From: Strongylocentrotus droebachiensis
Taxonomy: Eukaryota; Echinodermata; Echinoidea; Camarodonta; Strongylocentrotidae
Reading direction: 5' to 3'
Assembly (NCBI GenBank): GCA_035222895.1
Contig: JAVYIG010000900.1
Location: forward strand, 164,001 to 228,000
Length of the DNA stretch: 64,000 nucleotides
Position numbers and translations under genes: made by a program. Under the pieces are notes generated by a model that saw only the letters and a program-made list of their open reading frames with translations, made no database searches and was not told the origin of the DNA. Of the stretch, positions 1 to 10,726 are shown one piece after another (position 1 is the first letter of the stretch; the number at the start of each line of letters is the position of its first letter).

Positions 1-782
1 CATTTTTGGACGTTTTCGTTCGTCACGGCCGAACGAAAAATAATTCCTCCGCAAAAACTTTTGACAGGATATTCCTCATAATTTTCCGAACAATTTGATA
101 CCAAGTTTATCTCTTTATCACTATTAATAACGGAATGAGCGTCCGTTCAAGATAACCGTCCGCAGGCGCGATTTTTGTATTACATAGCGTATATGGGCAA
201 AAACATGCCCATAAAAAGTCCATTGATATGAATAAGGACTGCCAATTTTTTTTCCATATTTAGATAGAGTATGAGTCGAAGGTATGATTTCATATCTCAT
301 TTGGCCATTAAGTACATCTTGACGTCATCATAATGGCCTTGGAAGTCAAAAATACAAAAATGCATATTATGACGTCATTATGTTTATGGAAAATTTAGTG
401 TATTTCTCTTAATATTCATCGATTCTCTTCTAGATTTTAATATGTTGTAGTCGAGGCAATCGTCTTTGAGATTAGTCTACACCAATTTTCATTTAAATGA
501 TGTCATCATAGTACAAAATTCAATTAAAGGCCACATGTCAGAATTTTCGTCATTTGCGTGTTATGTCTATGGAAGGTGAATTTTGTTCACATCTTGAATC
601 TACATGGCATTCATCTATGAGCACTATCTTGCTTATTTGTGCTCTGTTTTCTCCCAAATTTGGGTATGTTATAGCTGAGACCATGGGCTATAAAAACGGG
701 TGACTTTGTTTTTTAATCAGATGTTGGGATCATGTTAAAATTTTCGATCGAAAGTTGAAATTGCAAATTTTGAAGGAATAGT
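1..782 (+). mobile_element. Helentron-like type C module, 5' part outside window, 3'-truncated
   Basis: This segment matches the middle and end of the short type C modules seen later (for example 3360-4060 and 37400-38185). It begins in the GC-rich patch that precedes TCACGGCCGAACG and ends at GAAGGAATAG just before the next TAGGTGATACG start. It lacks the 3' hairpin and CTAG end, so it is a 3'-truncated copy. It has no coding capacity. Confidence 0.7.
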
Positions 783-842
783 TAGGTGATACGTAACGAA
801 GTCAACGTATCACCTTTTGTTTTCGTCAAGATTTTTCTTTAT
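783..842 (+). repeat. 60-bp isolated 5' terminus of a Helentron-like module
   Basis: Only the terminal palindrome and about 28 following bases (TTTCGTCAAGATTTTTCTTT) are present before a new full 5' terminus begins at 843. Equivalent 60-bp stubs lie at 46262 and 52103. The left edge is preceded by T, like complete 5' ends. Confidence 0.7.
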
Positions 843-2883
843 TAGGTGATACGTAACGAAGTCTACGTATCACCTATTGATTTCGTCAAGATTTTTATTT
901 ATTTTTTTTTTTATTTATTATTCTTCCTCAAATTTGTTCGCAGGATATCTCAAGACTGAATGAAGCCATTGTCATGAATCTTTCAATGATGATAGATCTT
1001 AGTCCAACTTAGAACTGCGTGACTTTTCAAAAACTCAAAATTATCGTGACGTCATCCAGGCGCCATTTTGTGAAAATCAACTTATGATCATATCTTCATA
1101 ACGGAAAGTAATTTTTCAATCATATTTATCATGATTAAGATCAATATCCGTCTGGTCAATTTCAGGTCAAAAAATGCGCGCAAAAATGCGCGTACGCTTT
1201 TGTCCGCGCGTTTACGCGCGTGATTTTTTTTAAAATGCTCTAAATCATCCCAAATTTTTTTTACATACGTTTCAGGCCATATGGAGCATTTGATAAAAAA
1301 ATTACGCACACGCGCATGCGCGCGCATTTTCGCGCGTACTGGCATTTTGCAACATAGAATCGCCGATTTTTTTCTGTCATCGTATTTGGCACATTTTTTC
1401 AAGCATTTTGATAACTTGCTCACCTTTTAATAACCCAATGAGCGTCCGTCAAAGTTGACAGCACGCGCGGATTTGCGTTATCTTTATCCACAATACATGG
1501 GCAAAAACATGCCTATATCAAATTCATTGTAACTCTTTAGAATAGATAGAAACTCCTAATATTTTTTCATATTTGGATAGATTATGAGTCGGAGATATGA
1601 TTTCATGTCTCATTTGATCCTCAATTAACTCATAAAGGCATCATAATGGCCTCCAAACTCAAAATTTTAATTTGCATATTATGACGTCAGCATATTTTTG
1701 GAAAATTGATTGTATCTCTGTAAATATCGATCAATTTTCTTTCAAATTTTGATATGTTTTAGCTGAGACAATTTTCTACAAATGCAGTATCCACAACTTT
1801 TATTTTTGACAAAATTATCATGGTGTATTTTTGCGATTGAAGGAGGCATGTCAATTTTTCACATTTTGCGTGTATTCTCTATGGGACATGACTTTTTCTC
1901 AAAACTGGATTCTACACTTCTGTCTTTCGCGAGCAAAATCTCCGTTGTTTTAGCTTCGTTTTCGCTGAGCTTCGGATATGTTGTAGCTGAGACAATGAGC
2001 TATCACAAATGTGCCCTTTATTTTTCGATTAGATGCCGGGTTCATGCCAATATTTCACTTGCAAAGTAGGATTTCAGAATTCCATTTCCCGTTTACGTGT
2101 AATCGCTATGGGAGATGTTTTGGTATATCGGTAACGCACTTGACTTCTAACCTCGAGATCCCTGGTTCGAGTCCGGGTGTCTCCAACATTTTTTTTCTTC
2201 ACTTTTTTTTTCCTTTTGACCTTCACTGTACCATCTCCTTTGATTATTTAAACACGTAGAATCGCAAATAATGTCATAAACAACCCTTTTTACTTTATTA
2301 TTACCCTATTTTCACTTAATCCATTACTTTTTGCGTGTAATCCCTATGGGAGATGACTTTTTCTCAAATCTGGAGTCTACATTCCTGTCTTTTGCGAGCA
2401 ATATCGCCGTTATTTCTGCTTGGATTTTGTTGATTTTTTAGTATGTTGTAGCTGAGACTATATGCTATCTAAATCACTCCTCATTTTTTCAATAAGATGT
2501 CATGATTGCGCTCATGATCATGATCATTATCATCATGATCATCATTATCGTAATGATGAAAATCATTTATCAATTACATTTTCATTTCTTTGAATAAGAT
2601 AAAATCGTCAAAAGGTGTTCTTCATGATATAAATAAGAGTCAAATGTGTAACTGGTTACTGCACAGGGTCAAAGGTCATATATTGTTTCAATCTATCTTC
2701 CCTAGATTCATGATGATCAAGGAGACACAATTTAATCTTGACATATGAATAGATCATAATGGGAGAAGCATATAAATGGGAGAAGCATTTTACAAAATAA
2801 TATATTGTGTAATGCATTATTCGTTATGTAAACCATTATCATACGTATCACCTAATTCGTCTAAGTGACGAATTAAAGTCTAG
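843..2883 (+). mobile_element. Helentron-like type A module (complete, 2041 bp)
   Basis: It starts with TAGGTGATACGTA, whose inverted partner lies a few bases downstream, so the 5' end can fold into a hairpin. It ends with TACGTATCACCTAA, then the ATTCGTC/GACGAAT stem with a TAAGT loop, then CTAG at 2880-2883 and a flanking T. Inside are a GC-rich inverted-repeat patch (about 1174-1345), TGACGTCA motifs, two copies of a roughly 190-bp internal repeat, a tRNA-like segment (2111-2185) and an ATGATC-rich stretch (about 2505-2575). There is no Rep/helicase, so it is non-autonomous. Confidence 0.75.
2111..2185 (+). tRNA. tRNA-like segment (Arg-UCU-like), probably non-functional, copy 1
   Basis: The 75-nt segment can form a 7-bp acceptor stem (GGAGATG with TGTCTCC, two G-U pairs) and a 5-bp T stem (CCTGG/CCGGG) closing a TTCGAGT loop. 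Box B (GGTTCGAGTCC) is intact. The anticodon-loop region reads CTTCTAA, which suggests UCU. The D stem and anticodon stem pair poorly. It is embedded in a repeat, so a degenerate tRNA or tRNA-derived SINE remnant is more likely than a working gene. Confidence 0.45.
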
Positions 2884-2884
2884 T

Positions 2885-5591
2885 TAGGTGATACGTAACG
2901 AAGTCTACGTATCACCTATTGATTTCGTCAAGATTTTTATTTATTATTTATTTATTATTTATTATTCTTCCTCGAAATTGTTCGCAGGATATCTCAAGAC
3001 TGAATCAAGCCATTGTCATGAATCTTTCAATGATGATAGATCTTAGTCTAACTTAGAACTGCGTGACTTTTCAAAGACTCAAAGTCATCGTGACGTCATC
3101 CAGACGCCATTTTGTGAAAATCAACTTATGATCATATCTTCATAACGGAAAGCCATTTCTCATTCATATTTGTCATGATCAAGGTCAATAATTGTCCGGT
3201 CAATTTCAAGTCAATAAATGCGCGCAAAAATGCGCGCACGCGTAGGTGCGCGCGTTAATGCGCGCGTAAAATTTAAAATTGCTCAAAATCGTCTTAAATT
3301 TTTTTTGCATACGTTTCAGGCCATTATAAGCATTTCATAAAAAATCGCGCAAAACACGCATTTTTGGACGTTTTCGTTCGTCACGGCCGAACGAAAAATA
3401 ATTCCTCCGCAAAAACTTTTGACAGGATATTCCTCATAATTTTCCGAACAATTTGATACCAAGTTTATCTCTTTATCACTATTAATAACGGAATGAGCGT
3501 CCGTTCAAGATAACCGTCCGCAGGCGCGATTTTTGTATTACATAGCGTATATGGGCAAAAACATGCCCATAAAAAGTCCATTGATATGAATAAGGACTGC
3601 CAATTTTTTTTCCATATTTAGATAGAGTATGAGTCGAAGGTATGATTTCATATCTCATTTGGCCATTAAGTACATCTTGACGTCATCATAATGGCCTTGG
3701 AAGTCAAAAATACAAAAATGCATATTATGACGTCATTATGTTTATGGAAAATTTAGTGTATTTCTCTTAATATTCATCGATTCTCTTCTAGATTTTAATA
3801 TGTTGTAGTCGAGGCAATCGTCTTTGAGATTAGTCTACACCAATTTTCATTTAAATGATGTCATCATAGTACAAAATTCAATTAAAGGCCACATGTCAGA
3901 ATTTTCGTCATTTGCGTGTTATGTCTATGGAAGGTGAATTTTGTTCACATCTTGAATCTACATGGCATTCATCTATGAGCACTATCTTGCTTATTTGTGC
4001 TCTGTTTTCTCCCAAATTTGGGTATGTTATAGCTGAGACCATGGGCTATAAAAACGGTGCTTTTAGTTTTTCGATCAGATGATGGGATCATGTCACAATT
4101 TTCAATTGAATGTTGAAATGATGAATTATGTCACGTATGTCCTATTTGTGAAACTTAAACGTTAGTAGTGTCCTTGTATTCAAATTATGTAAGTAAACAC
4201 TTCTACTTTCTAGAATTTACTTTCAGACACTAGTGAGTGACTGACTTCTTTTTTTCTCTGGTACTAAAATACATGAAATGAGCGTTATAGGGAACATAAG
4301 CATTTGTCTACATTAATAGCCCACTCTGTACTCATTCTTCATTTCCTATTCAAGACTTGAATAATGACGAACTTCATTTAATATTTGGTAGTAATACTAC
4401 AGATACTTACACTGATATCAATTATTTAAACTATTTATCCGAAAAAGAAGATGAGTTTCATTTAATTAGGTTTCTGAACTGTAAATATTATATTGATGAG
4501 ATTTTACGACTGAATTCAGTAACATTGACTATCATTTTAGTATTTTACATTTTAATTCCCGTATTTTAAACATACATTTTAATGCTTTATCCAATTTCAT
4601 CTGTACTTTATGTATAGATTTCTTTCAAACTTGGATTAATGACAGTACGCCACTATTATTCAATGTGTTTGGTTATTCATTTATACATTCTAGTCGCCAA
4701 GAAGAAAAGGGTGGAGGTGTTGGTCTATTGGTCGCTGACAACTTTGAATATGAAATACGCAATGATATATTTATATTATACCCATCATACAATTATGAAT
4801 CACTGTTTATTAAAAGCAACTTGCCGAGACATAAGAATATTAATGTAGGTGTCATATATAGGAAACCTCAATCAAATATCAATGATTTCATCCCTGTCTT
4901 TGAATTTTTTTTACAGAAAACTTATACTGAACATAAACAGGTTTATATAATGGGAGATTTTAACATTGATCTCGTGAAATTTATTGGCAATTTTGTACAT
5001 AATTTCTTGAGCGCAATACATTCAATTTTTTGTATTCCTTTAATTGATAAGCCTTCGAGAAAGACTAACAGATCAATATCCCTCTAATCTACATTCTTTA
5101 TACAGTGACAATATATATCCATCCAATATTTAAAGATTTTATTTTCAAGCAACTAGCGAATCTCTTGTCGACAACTCAAAATGATCGCTAATGTATTCCC
5201 TTATTTATTTTGACTTTTCATTTACGCCGGGACACCGTGACGTCATACACTATTCAATTTTAATTATTCAGGCATTAGCTCTTATTTATCAATTACATTT
5301 TCATTTCTTTGAAGAAGATAAAATCGTCAAATTGCGTTCTTCATCATGTAAATTAGAGTCAAAGGTGTAACTGGTTACTGCACAGAGTCAATTGTCATAT
5401 ATTGTCTCAATCTATCTTCCCTAGATCCATAATGATCAAGGGATCGACACAATTAAAACTTGACATATGGATAGATCATAATGGGAGGAGCATTTTCTAA
5501 AATAATATGATATCGTGTAATGCATTCTACGTTATGTAAACCAATGTCATACGTATCACCTAATTCGTCTAAGTGACGAATTCAAGTCTAG
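2885..5591 (+). mobile_element. Helentron-like type C module with endonuclease fragment (2707 bp)
   Basis: It has a complete 5' end (TAGGTGATACGTA, preceded by T) and a complete 3' end (hairpin, then CTAG at 5588-5591). One hairpin-adjacent base differs (AATTCAAGTCTAG). The first 1.2 kb is shared with the short type C modules. After GGGCTATAAAAACGGTG it continues into a long 3' part holding an endonuclease pseudogene, which the short modules lack. Confidence 0.75.
4357..5087 (+). pseudogene. AP-endonuclease-like (EEP) domain, frameshifted copy
   Basis: This copy is homologous to the open frames at 17203 and 58160 but lacks one base near 4500 (GATGAGATTTT against GATGAGGATTTT). The frame therefore breaks after about 48 codons and resumes by 4665. 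The second part retains the GGGVGLLV segment, VGVIYRKPQSN and the catalytic-type IMGDFNIDL motif, then ends at RKTNRSISL before the family's final Ser-Asp-His motif. A G-to-C change near 4627 also replaces the acidic residue of the FETW motif with Gln. Such domains nick DNA in CR1-like retrotransposons and are also fused to Helentron Rep/helicases. This copy is inactive. Confidence 0.75.
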
Positions 5592-5592
5592 T

Positions 5593-7627
5593 TAGGTGAT
5601 ACGTAACGAAGTCTACGTATCACCTATTGATTTCGTCAAGATTTTTATTCCTATTATTCCTATTATTCTTATTATTCTTCCTCGATTTTGTTCGCAGGAT
5701 ATCTCAAGACTGAATAAAGCCATTGTCATAAAACTTTCAATGATGATAGATCTTAGTCCAACTTAGAACTGCGTGACTTTTCAAAGACTCAAAATTATCG
5801 TGACGTCATCCAGGCGCCATTTTGTGAAAATCAACTTATGAGTATATCTTCATAACGGAAAGTAATTTTTCATTCATATTTATCATGAATAAGATCAATA
5901 TCCGTCTGGTCAATTTCAGGTCAAAAAATGCGCGCAAAAATGCGCGTACGCTTTTGTCCGCGCGTTTACGCGCGCGAATTTTTTTAAAATGCTCCAAATC
6001 ATCCCAAATTTTTTTTACATACGTTTCAGACCATATGGAGCATTTGATAAAAAAATTACGCACACGCGCATGCGCGCGCATTTTCGCGCGTACTGGCATT
6101 TTGCAACATAGAATCGCCGATTTTTTTCTGTCATCATATTTGGTACATTTTTCCAAGCATTTTGATAACTTGTTCACCTTTTAATAACGCAATGAGCGTC
6201 CGTCAAAGTTGACAGCACGCGCGGATTTGCGTTATCTTTATCCACAATACATGGGCAAAAACATGCCTATATAAAATTCATTGTAACTCTTTAGAATAGA
6301 TAGAAACTCCTAATATTTTTTCTTATTTGGATAGATTATGAGTCGGAGATATGATTTCATGTCTCATTTGATCCTCAATTAACTCATAAAAGCATCATAA
6401 TGGCCTCCAAACTCAAAATTTTAATTTGCATATTATGACGTCAGCATATTTTTGGAAAATTGATTGTATCTCTGTATATATCGATCAATTTTCTTTCAAA
6501 TTTTGATAGGTTTTAGCTGAGATAATTTTCTACAAATGCAGTATCCACAACTTCTATTTTTGACAAAATTATCATGGTGTATTTTTGCGATTAAAGGAGG
6601 CATGTCAATTTTTCACATTTTGCGTGTATTCTCTATGGGACATGACTTTTTCTCAAAACTGGATTCTACACTCCTGTCTTTCGCGAGCAAAATCTCCGTT
6701 GTTTCAGCTTCGTTTTTGCTGAGCTTCGGATATGTTGTAGCTGAGACAATGAGCTATCACAAGTGTGCCCTTTATTTTTCGATTAGATGCCGGGATCATG
6801 CTTATATTTCACTTGCAAAGTAGGATTTCAGAATTCCATTTCCCGTTTACGTGTAATCGCTATGGGAGATGTTTTGGTATATCGGTAACGCACTTGACTT
6901 CTAACCTCGAGATCCCTGGTTCGAGTCCGGGTGTCTCCAACATTTTTTTTCTTCACTTTTTTTTCCTTTTGACCTTCACTGTACCATCTCCTTTGATTAT
7001 TTAAACACGTAGAATCGCAAATAATGTCATAAACAACGCTTTTTACTTTATTATTACCCTATTTTCACTTAATCCATTACTTTTTGCGTGTAATCCCTAT
7101 GGGAGATGACTTTTTCTCAAATCTGGAGTCTACATTCCTGTCTTTTGCGAGCAATATCGCCGTTATTTCTGCTTGGATTTTGTTGATTTTTGAGTATGTT
7201 GTAGCTGAGACTATATGCTATCTAAATCACTCCTCATTTTTTCAATAAGATGTCATGATTGCGCTCATGATCATGATTATTATTATCATGATCATCATTA
7301 TCGTAATGATGATAATCATTTATCAATTACATTTTCATTTCTTTGAATAAGATAAAATCGTCAAAAGGTGTTCTTCATGATGTAAAAGAGTCAAATGTGT
7401 AACTGGTTACTGCACAGGGTCAAAGGTCATATATTGTTTCAATCTATCTTCCCTAGATTCATGATGATCAAGGAGACACAATTTAATCTTGACATATGAA
7501 TAGATCATAATGGGAGAAGCATATAAATGGGAGAAGCATTTTACAAAATTGTGTAATGCATTATTCGTTATGTAAACCATTATCATACGTATCACCTAAT
7601 TCGTCTAAGTGACGAATTAAAGTCTAG
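5593..7627 (+). mobile_element. Helentron-like type A module (complete, 2035 bp)
   Basis: It has a TAGGTGATACGTA start preceded by T and a CTAG end at 7624-7627 after the TAAGT-loop hairpin. It is very similar to the module at 843 in gene-free content, including the GC-rich inverted repeat at about 5929-6106, the tRNA-like segment and the ATGATC-rich stretch. The following module starts with the alternative TATTTATTTTGTGTCTG end. Confidence 0.75.
6865..6939 (+). tRNA. tRNA-like segment, copy 2
   Basis: It has the same 75-nt fold as the 2111 copy: acceptor GGAGATG/TGTCTCC, T arm with intact box B and loop CTTCTAA. The D and anticodon stems are weak, so function is doubtful. Confidence 0.45.
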
Positions 7628-8682
7628 TATTTATTTTGTGTCTGTATAGAAGAAATTATTATTATTCTTCCTCAATTTTGTTCGCAGGATATCTCAAGAA
7701 TGGCTGAAGCCATTGTCATGAAACTTTCAATGATGATAGATCTTAGTCTAACTTAGAACTGCATGACTTTTCAAAGACTCAAATTTATCGTGACGTCATC
7801 CAGGCGTCATTTTGTGAAAATCAACTTATGATCATATCTTCATAACGGAAAGTAATTTTTTATTCATATTTATCATGAATAAGATTAATATCTTTCCGGT
7901 CAATTACAGATAAAAAAAACGTGCGCAAATCCGCGCGTACGCGTTCATGCGCGCGTTTACGTGCGCGCAAAAATTAAAAATGCTCCAAATCATCCCCAAT
8001 TTTTTTTGCACACGTTTCAAGCCAAAAGGAGCATTTGACAAAAAATCACTCAAACGCGCATGCGTGCGTCCTGGCATTTTGCAACATATAATCGCCAAAT
8101 TTTCTCGGTCATCATGTTTGGCACATTTTTCCAAGCATTTTGATACCATGTTCATCCCTTTATCACTATTAATAACGGAATGAGCGTCCGTTCAAGATAA
8201 ATATCCTTATGTGCGAGCTCATGTATTACATAGTATATATGGGCAAAAACATGCCTATAAAACGTCCATTGGGATGAACAAGGAATGCCAAGTTTTTTTT
8301 CATATTTTGATAGAGTATGAGTCGGAGATATGATTACATAGCTCATTTGGCCATTAAATACATCTTGAAGTCATCATAATGGCCTTGGAAGTCAAAATAC
8401 AAAATTGCATATTATGACGTCATTATATTTTTTGAAAATTTAGTGTATTTCTCATAATATTGACTGATTTTCTTCCAAATTGCGGTATCTTGTAGCTTAG
8501 GAAATTGCCTACAAGATCAATACACACTGCTTTTTATTTTATTGACGTCATTATAGTACAAAATTCAATTAAAGGCCACATGTCAGAATTTTCTCAATTT
8601 GCGTGTTATGCCTAAGGAAGGTGAATTTCGTTCACATCATGAATCTTCATGACATTGATCTTTGAGCACTATCTAGCTTAAT
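7628..8682 (+). mobile_element. Helentron-like type B module, 3'-truncated (1055 bp)
   Basis: It starts with TATTTATTTTGTGTCTG directly after the previous CTAG. It matches the first 1.05 kb of the type B modules at 18439 and 35527, and stops at ATCTAGCTTAAT where a new TAGGTGATACG end begins. The 3' hairpin is missing. Two GC-rich patches flank ATGCTCC/GGAGCAT and could fold back on each other. Confidence 0.7.
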
Positions 8683-10725
8683 TAGGTGATACGTACGAAG
8701 TCTACGTATCACCTATTGATTTCGTCAAGATTTTTATTTATTATTTATTTATTATTTATTATTCTTCCTCGATTTTGTTCGCAGGATATCTCAAGATTGA
8801 ATAAAGCCATTGTCATGAAATTTTCAATGATGATAGACCTTAGTCTAACTTAGAACTGCGTGACTTTTCAAAGACTCAAAATAATCGTGACGTCATCCAG
8901 GCGCCATTTTGTGAAAATCAACTTATGATCATATCTTCATAACGGAAAGTAATTTTTCATTCATATTTATCACGAATTAGATCGATATCCGTCCGGTCAA
9001 TTTCAGGTCAAGAAATGCGCGCAAAAATGCGCGTACGCTTTTGTCCGCGCGTTTACGCGCGCGAATTTTTTTAAAATGCTCCAAATCATCCCAAATTTTT
9101 TTTACATACGTTTCAGGCCATATAGAGCATTTGATAAAAAAATTACGCACACGTGCATGCGCGCGCGTTTTCGCGCGTACTTGCATTTTGCAACATAGAA
9201 TCGCCGATTTTTTTCTGTCATCATATTTGGTACATTTTTCCAAGCATTTTGATAACTTGTTCACCTTTTATTAACGCAATGAGCGTCCGTCAAAGTTGAC
9301 AGCACGCGCGGATTTGCGTTATCTTTATCTACAATACATGGGCAAAAACATGCCTATATAAAATTCATTGTAACTCTTTAGAATAGATAGAAACTCCTAA
9401 TATTTTTTTCATATTTGGATAGATTATGAGTTGGAGATATCATTTCATGTCTCATTTGATCCTCAATTAACTCATGACGTCATCATAATGGCCTCCAAAC
9501 TCAAAATTTCAATTTGCATATTATGACGTCATCATATTTTTGGAAAATTGATTGTATCTCTGTAAATATCGATCAATTTTCTTTCAAATTTCGATATGAT
9601 GTAGCTAAAATAATTCTCTACAAGCTCAATATTCACCAATTTTCATTTTGACAAAGGCCTTATGCCGTATTTTAGCGATTAAAGGAGGCATGTCAATTTT
9701 TCACATTTTGCGTGTATTCTCTATGGGACATGACTTTTTCTCAAAACTGGATTCTACATTCCTGTCTTTCGCGAGCAAAATCTCCGTTGTTTTATCTTTG
9801 TTTTCGCTGAGCTTCGGATATGTTGTAGCTGAGACCATGGGCTACCATAAGTGTGCCCTTTATTTTTCGATTAGATGCCGGGATCATGCTCATATTTCAC
9901 TTGCAAAGTAGGATTTTAGAATTCCATTTCCCGTTTACGTGTAATCGCTATGGGAGATGTTTTGGTATATCGGTAACGCACTTGACTTCCAACCTCGAGA
10001 TCCCTGGTTCGAGTCCGGGTGTCTCCAACAATTTTTTGCTTCACTTTTTTTTTTCCTTTTGACCTTCATTGTACCATCACCTTTGATTATTTAAACACGT
10101 AGAATCGCAAATAATGTCATAAATAACCCTTTTTACTTTATTATTACCCTATTTTCACTTAATCCATTACTTTTTGCGTGTAATCCCTATGGGAGATGAC
10201 TTTTTCTCAAATCTGGAGTCTACATTCCTGTCTTTTGCGAGCAATATCGCCGTTATTTCTGCTTGGATTTTGTTGATTTTTGAGTATGTTGTAGCTGAGA
10301 CTATATGCTATCTAAATCACCTCTCATCTTTTCAATAAGATGTCATGATCGCGCTCATGATCATGATCATGATCATCATGATCATCATTATCTAATGATG
10401 ATAATCATTTATCAATTACATTTTCATTTCTTTGAATAAGATAAAATCGTCAAAAGGTGTTCTTCATGATGTAAATTAGAGTCAAATGTGTAACTGGTTA
10501 CTGCATAGGGTCAAAGGTCATATATCGTTTCAATCTATCTTCCCTAGATCCATGATGATCAAGGAGACACAATTTAATCTTGACATATGAATAGATCATA
10601 ATGAGAGAAGCATATAAATGGGAGAAGCATTTTACAAAATAATATATCGTGTAATGCATTATTCTTTATGTAAACCATTATCATACGTATCACCTAATTC
10701 GTCTAAGTGACGAATTAAAGTCTAG
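8683..10725 (+). mobile_element. Helentron-like type A module (complete, 2043 bp)
   Basis: This is a complete module with the shortened palindrome variant TAGGTGATACGTACG (one A fewer than other starts) and a CTAG end at 10722-10725. It is nearly identical to 19835-21877, 11152 bp downstream. The only differences seen by eye are at about 10506 (T against C) and in the AATAATAT/AACAATAT segment near the 3' end. Confidence 0.75.
9953..10027 (+). tRNA. tRNA-like segment, copy 3 (loop CTTCCAA)
   Basis: The acceptor and T arm are as in the other copies and box B is intact. The anticodon-loop region reads CTTCCAA rather than CTTCTAA, which would change the apparent anticodon from UCU to UCC. Such drift argues against selection as a tRNA. 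Confidence 0.4.
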
Positions 10726-10726
10726 T

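Noticed and set aside
783-842. TAGGTGATACG palindrome as a separate MITE
   Set aside because: It always forms the left edge of a module or a stub followed by another left edge, and its partner near the 3' end is inverted, so it is a terminus and not an independent element.
5836-6177. Basic Arg/Lys/Ala-rich frames on both strands over the GC-rich patch in many modules
   Set aside because: They are translations of the GCGCG-rich fold-back. The presence of similar frames on both strands is expected from an inverted repeat.
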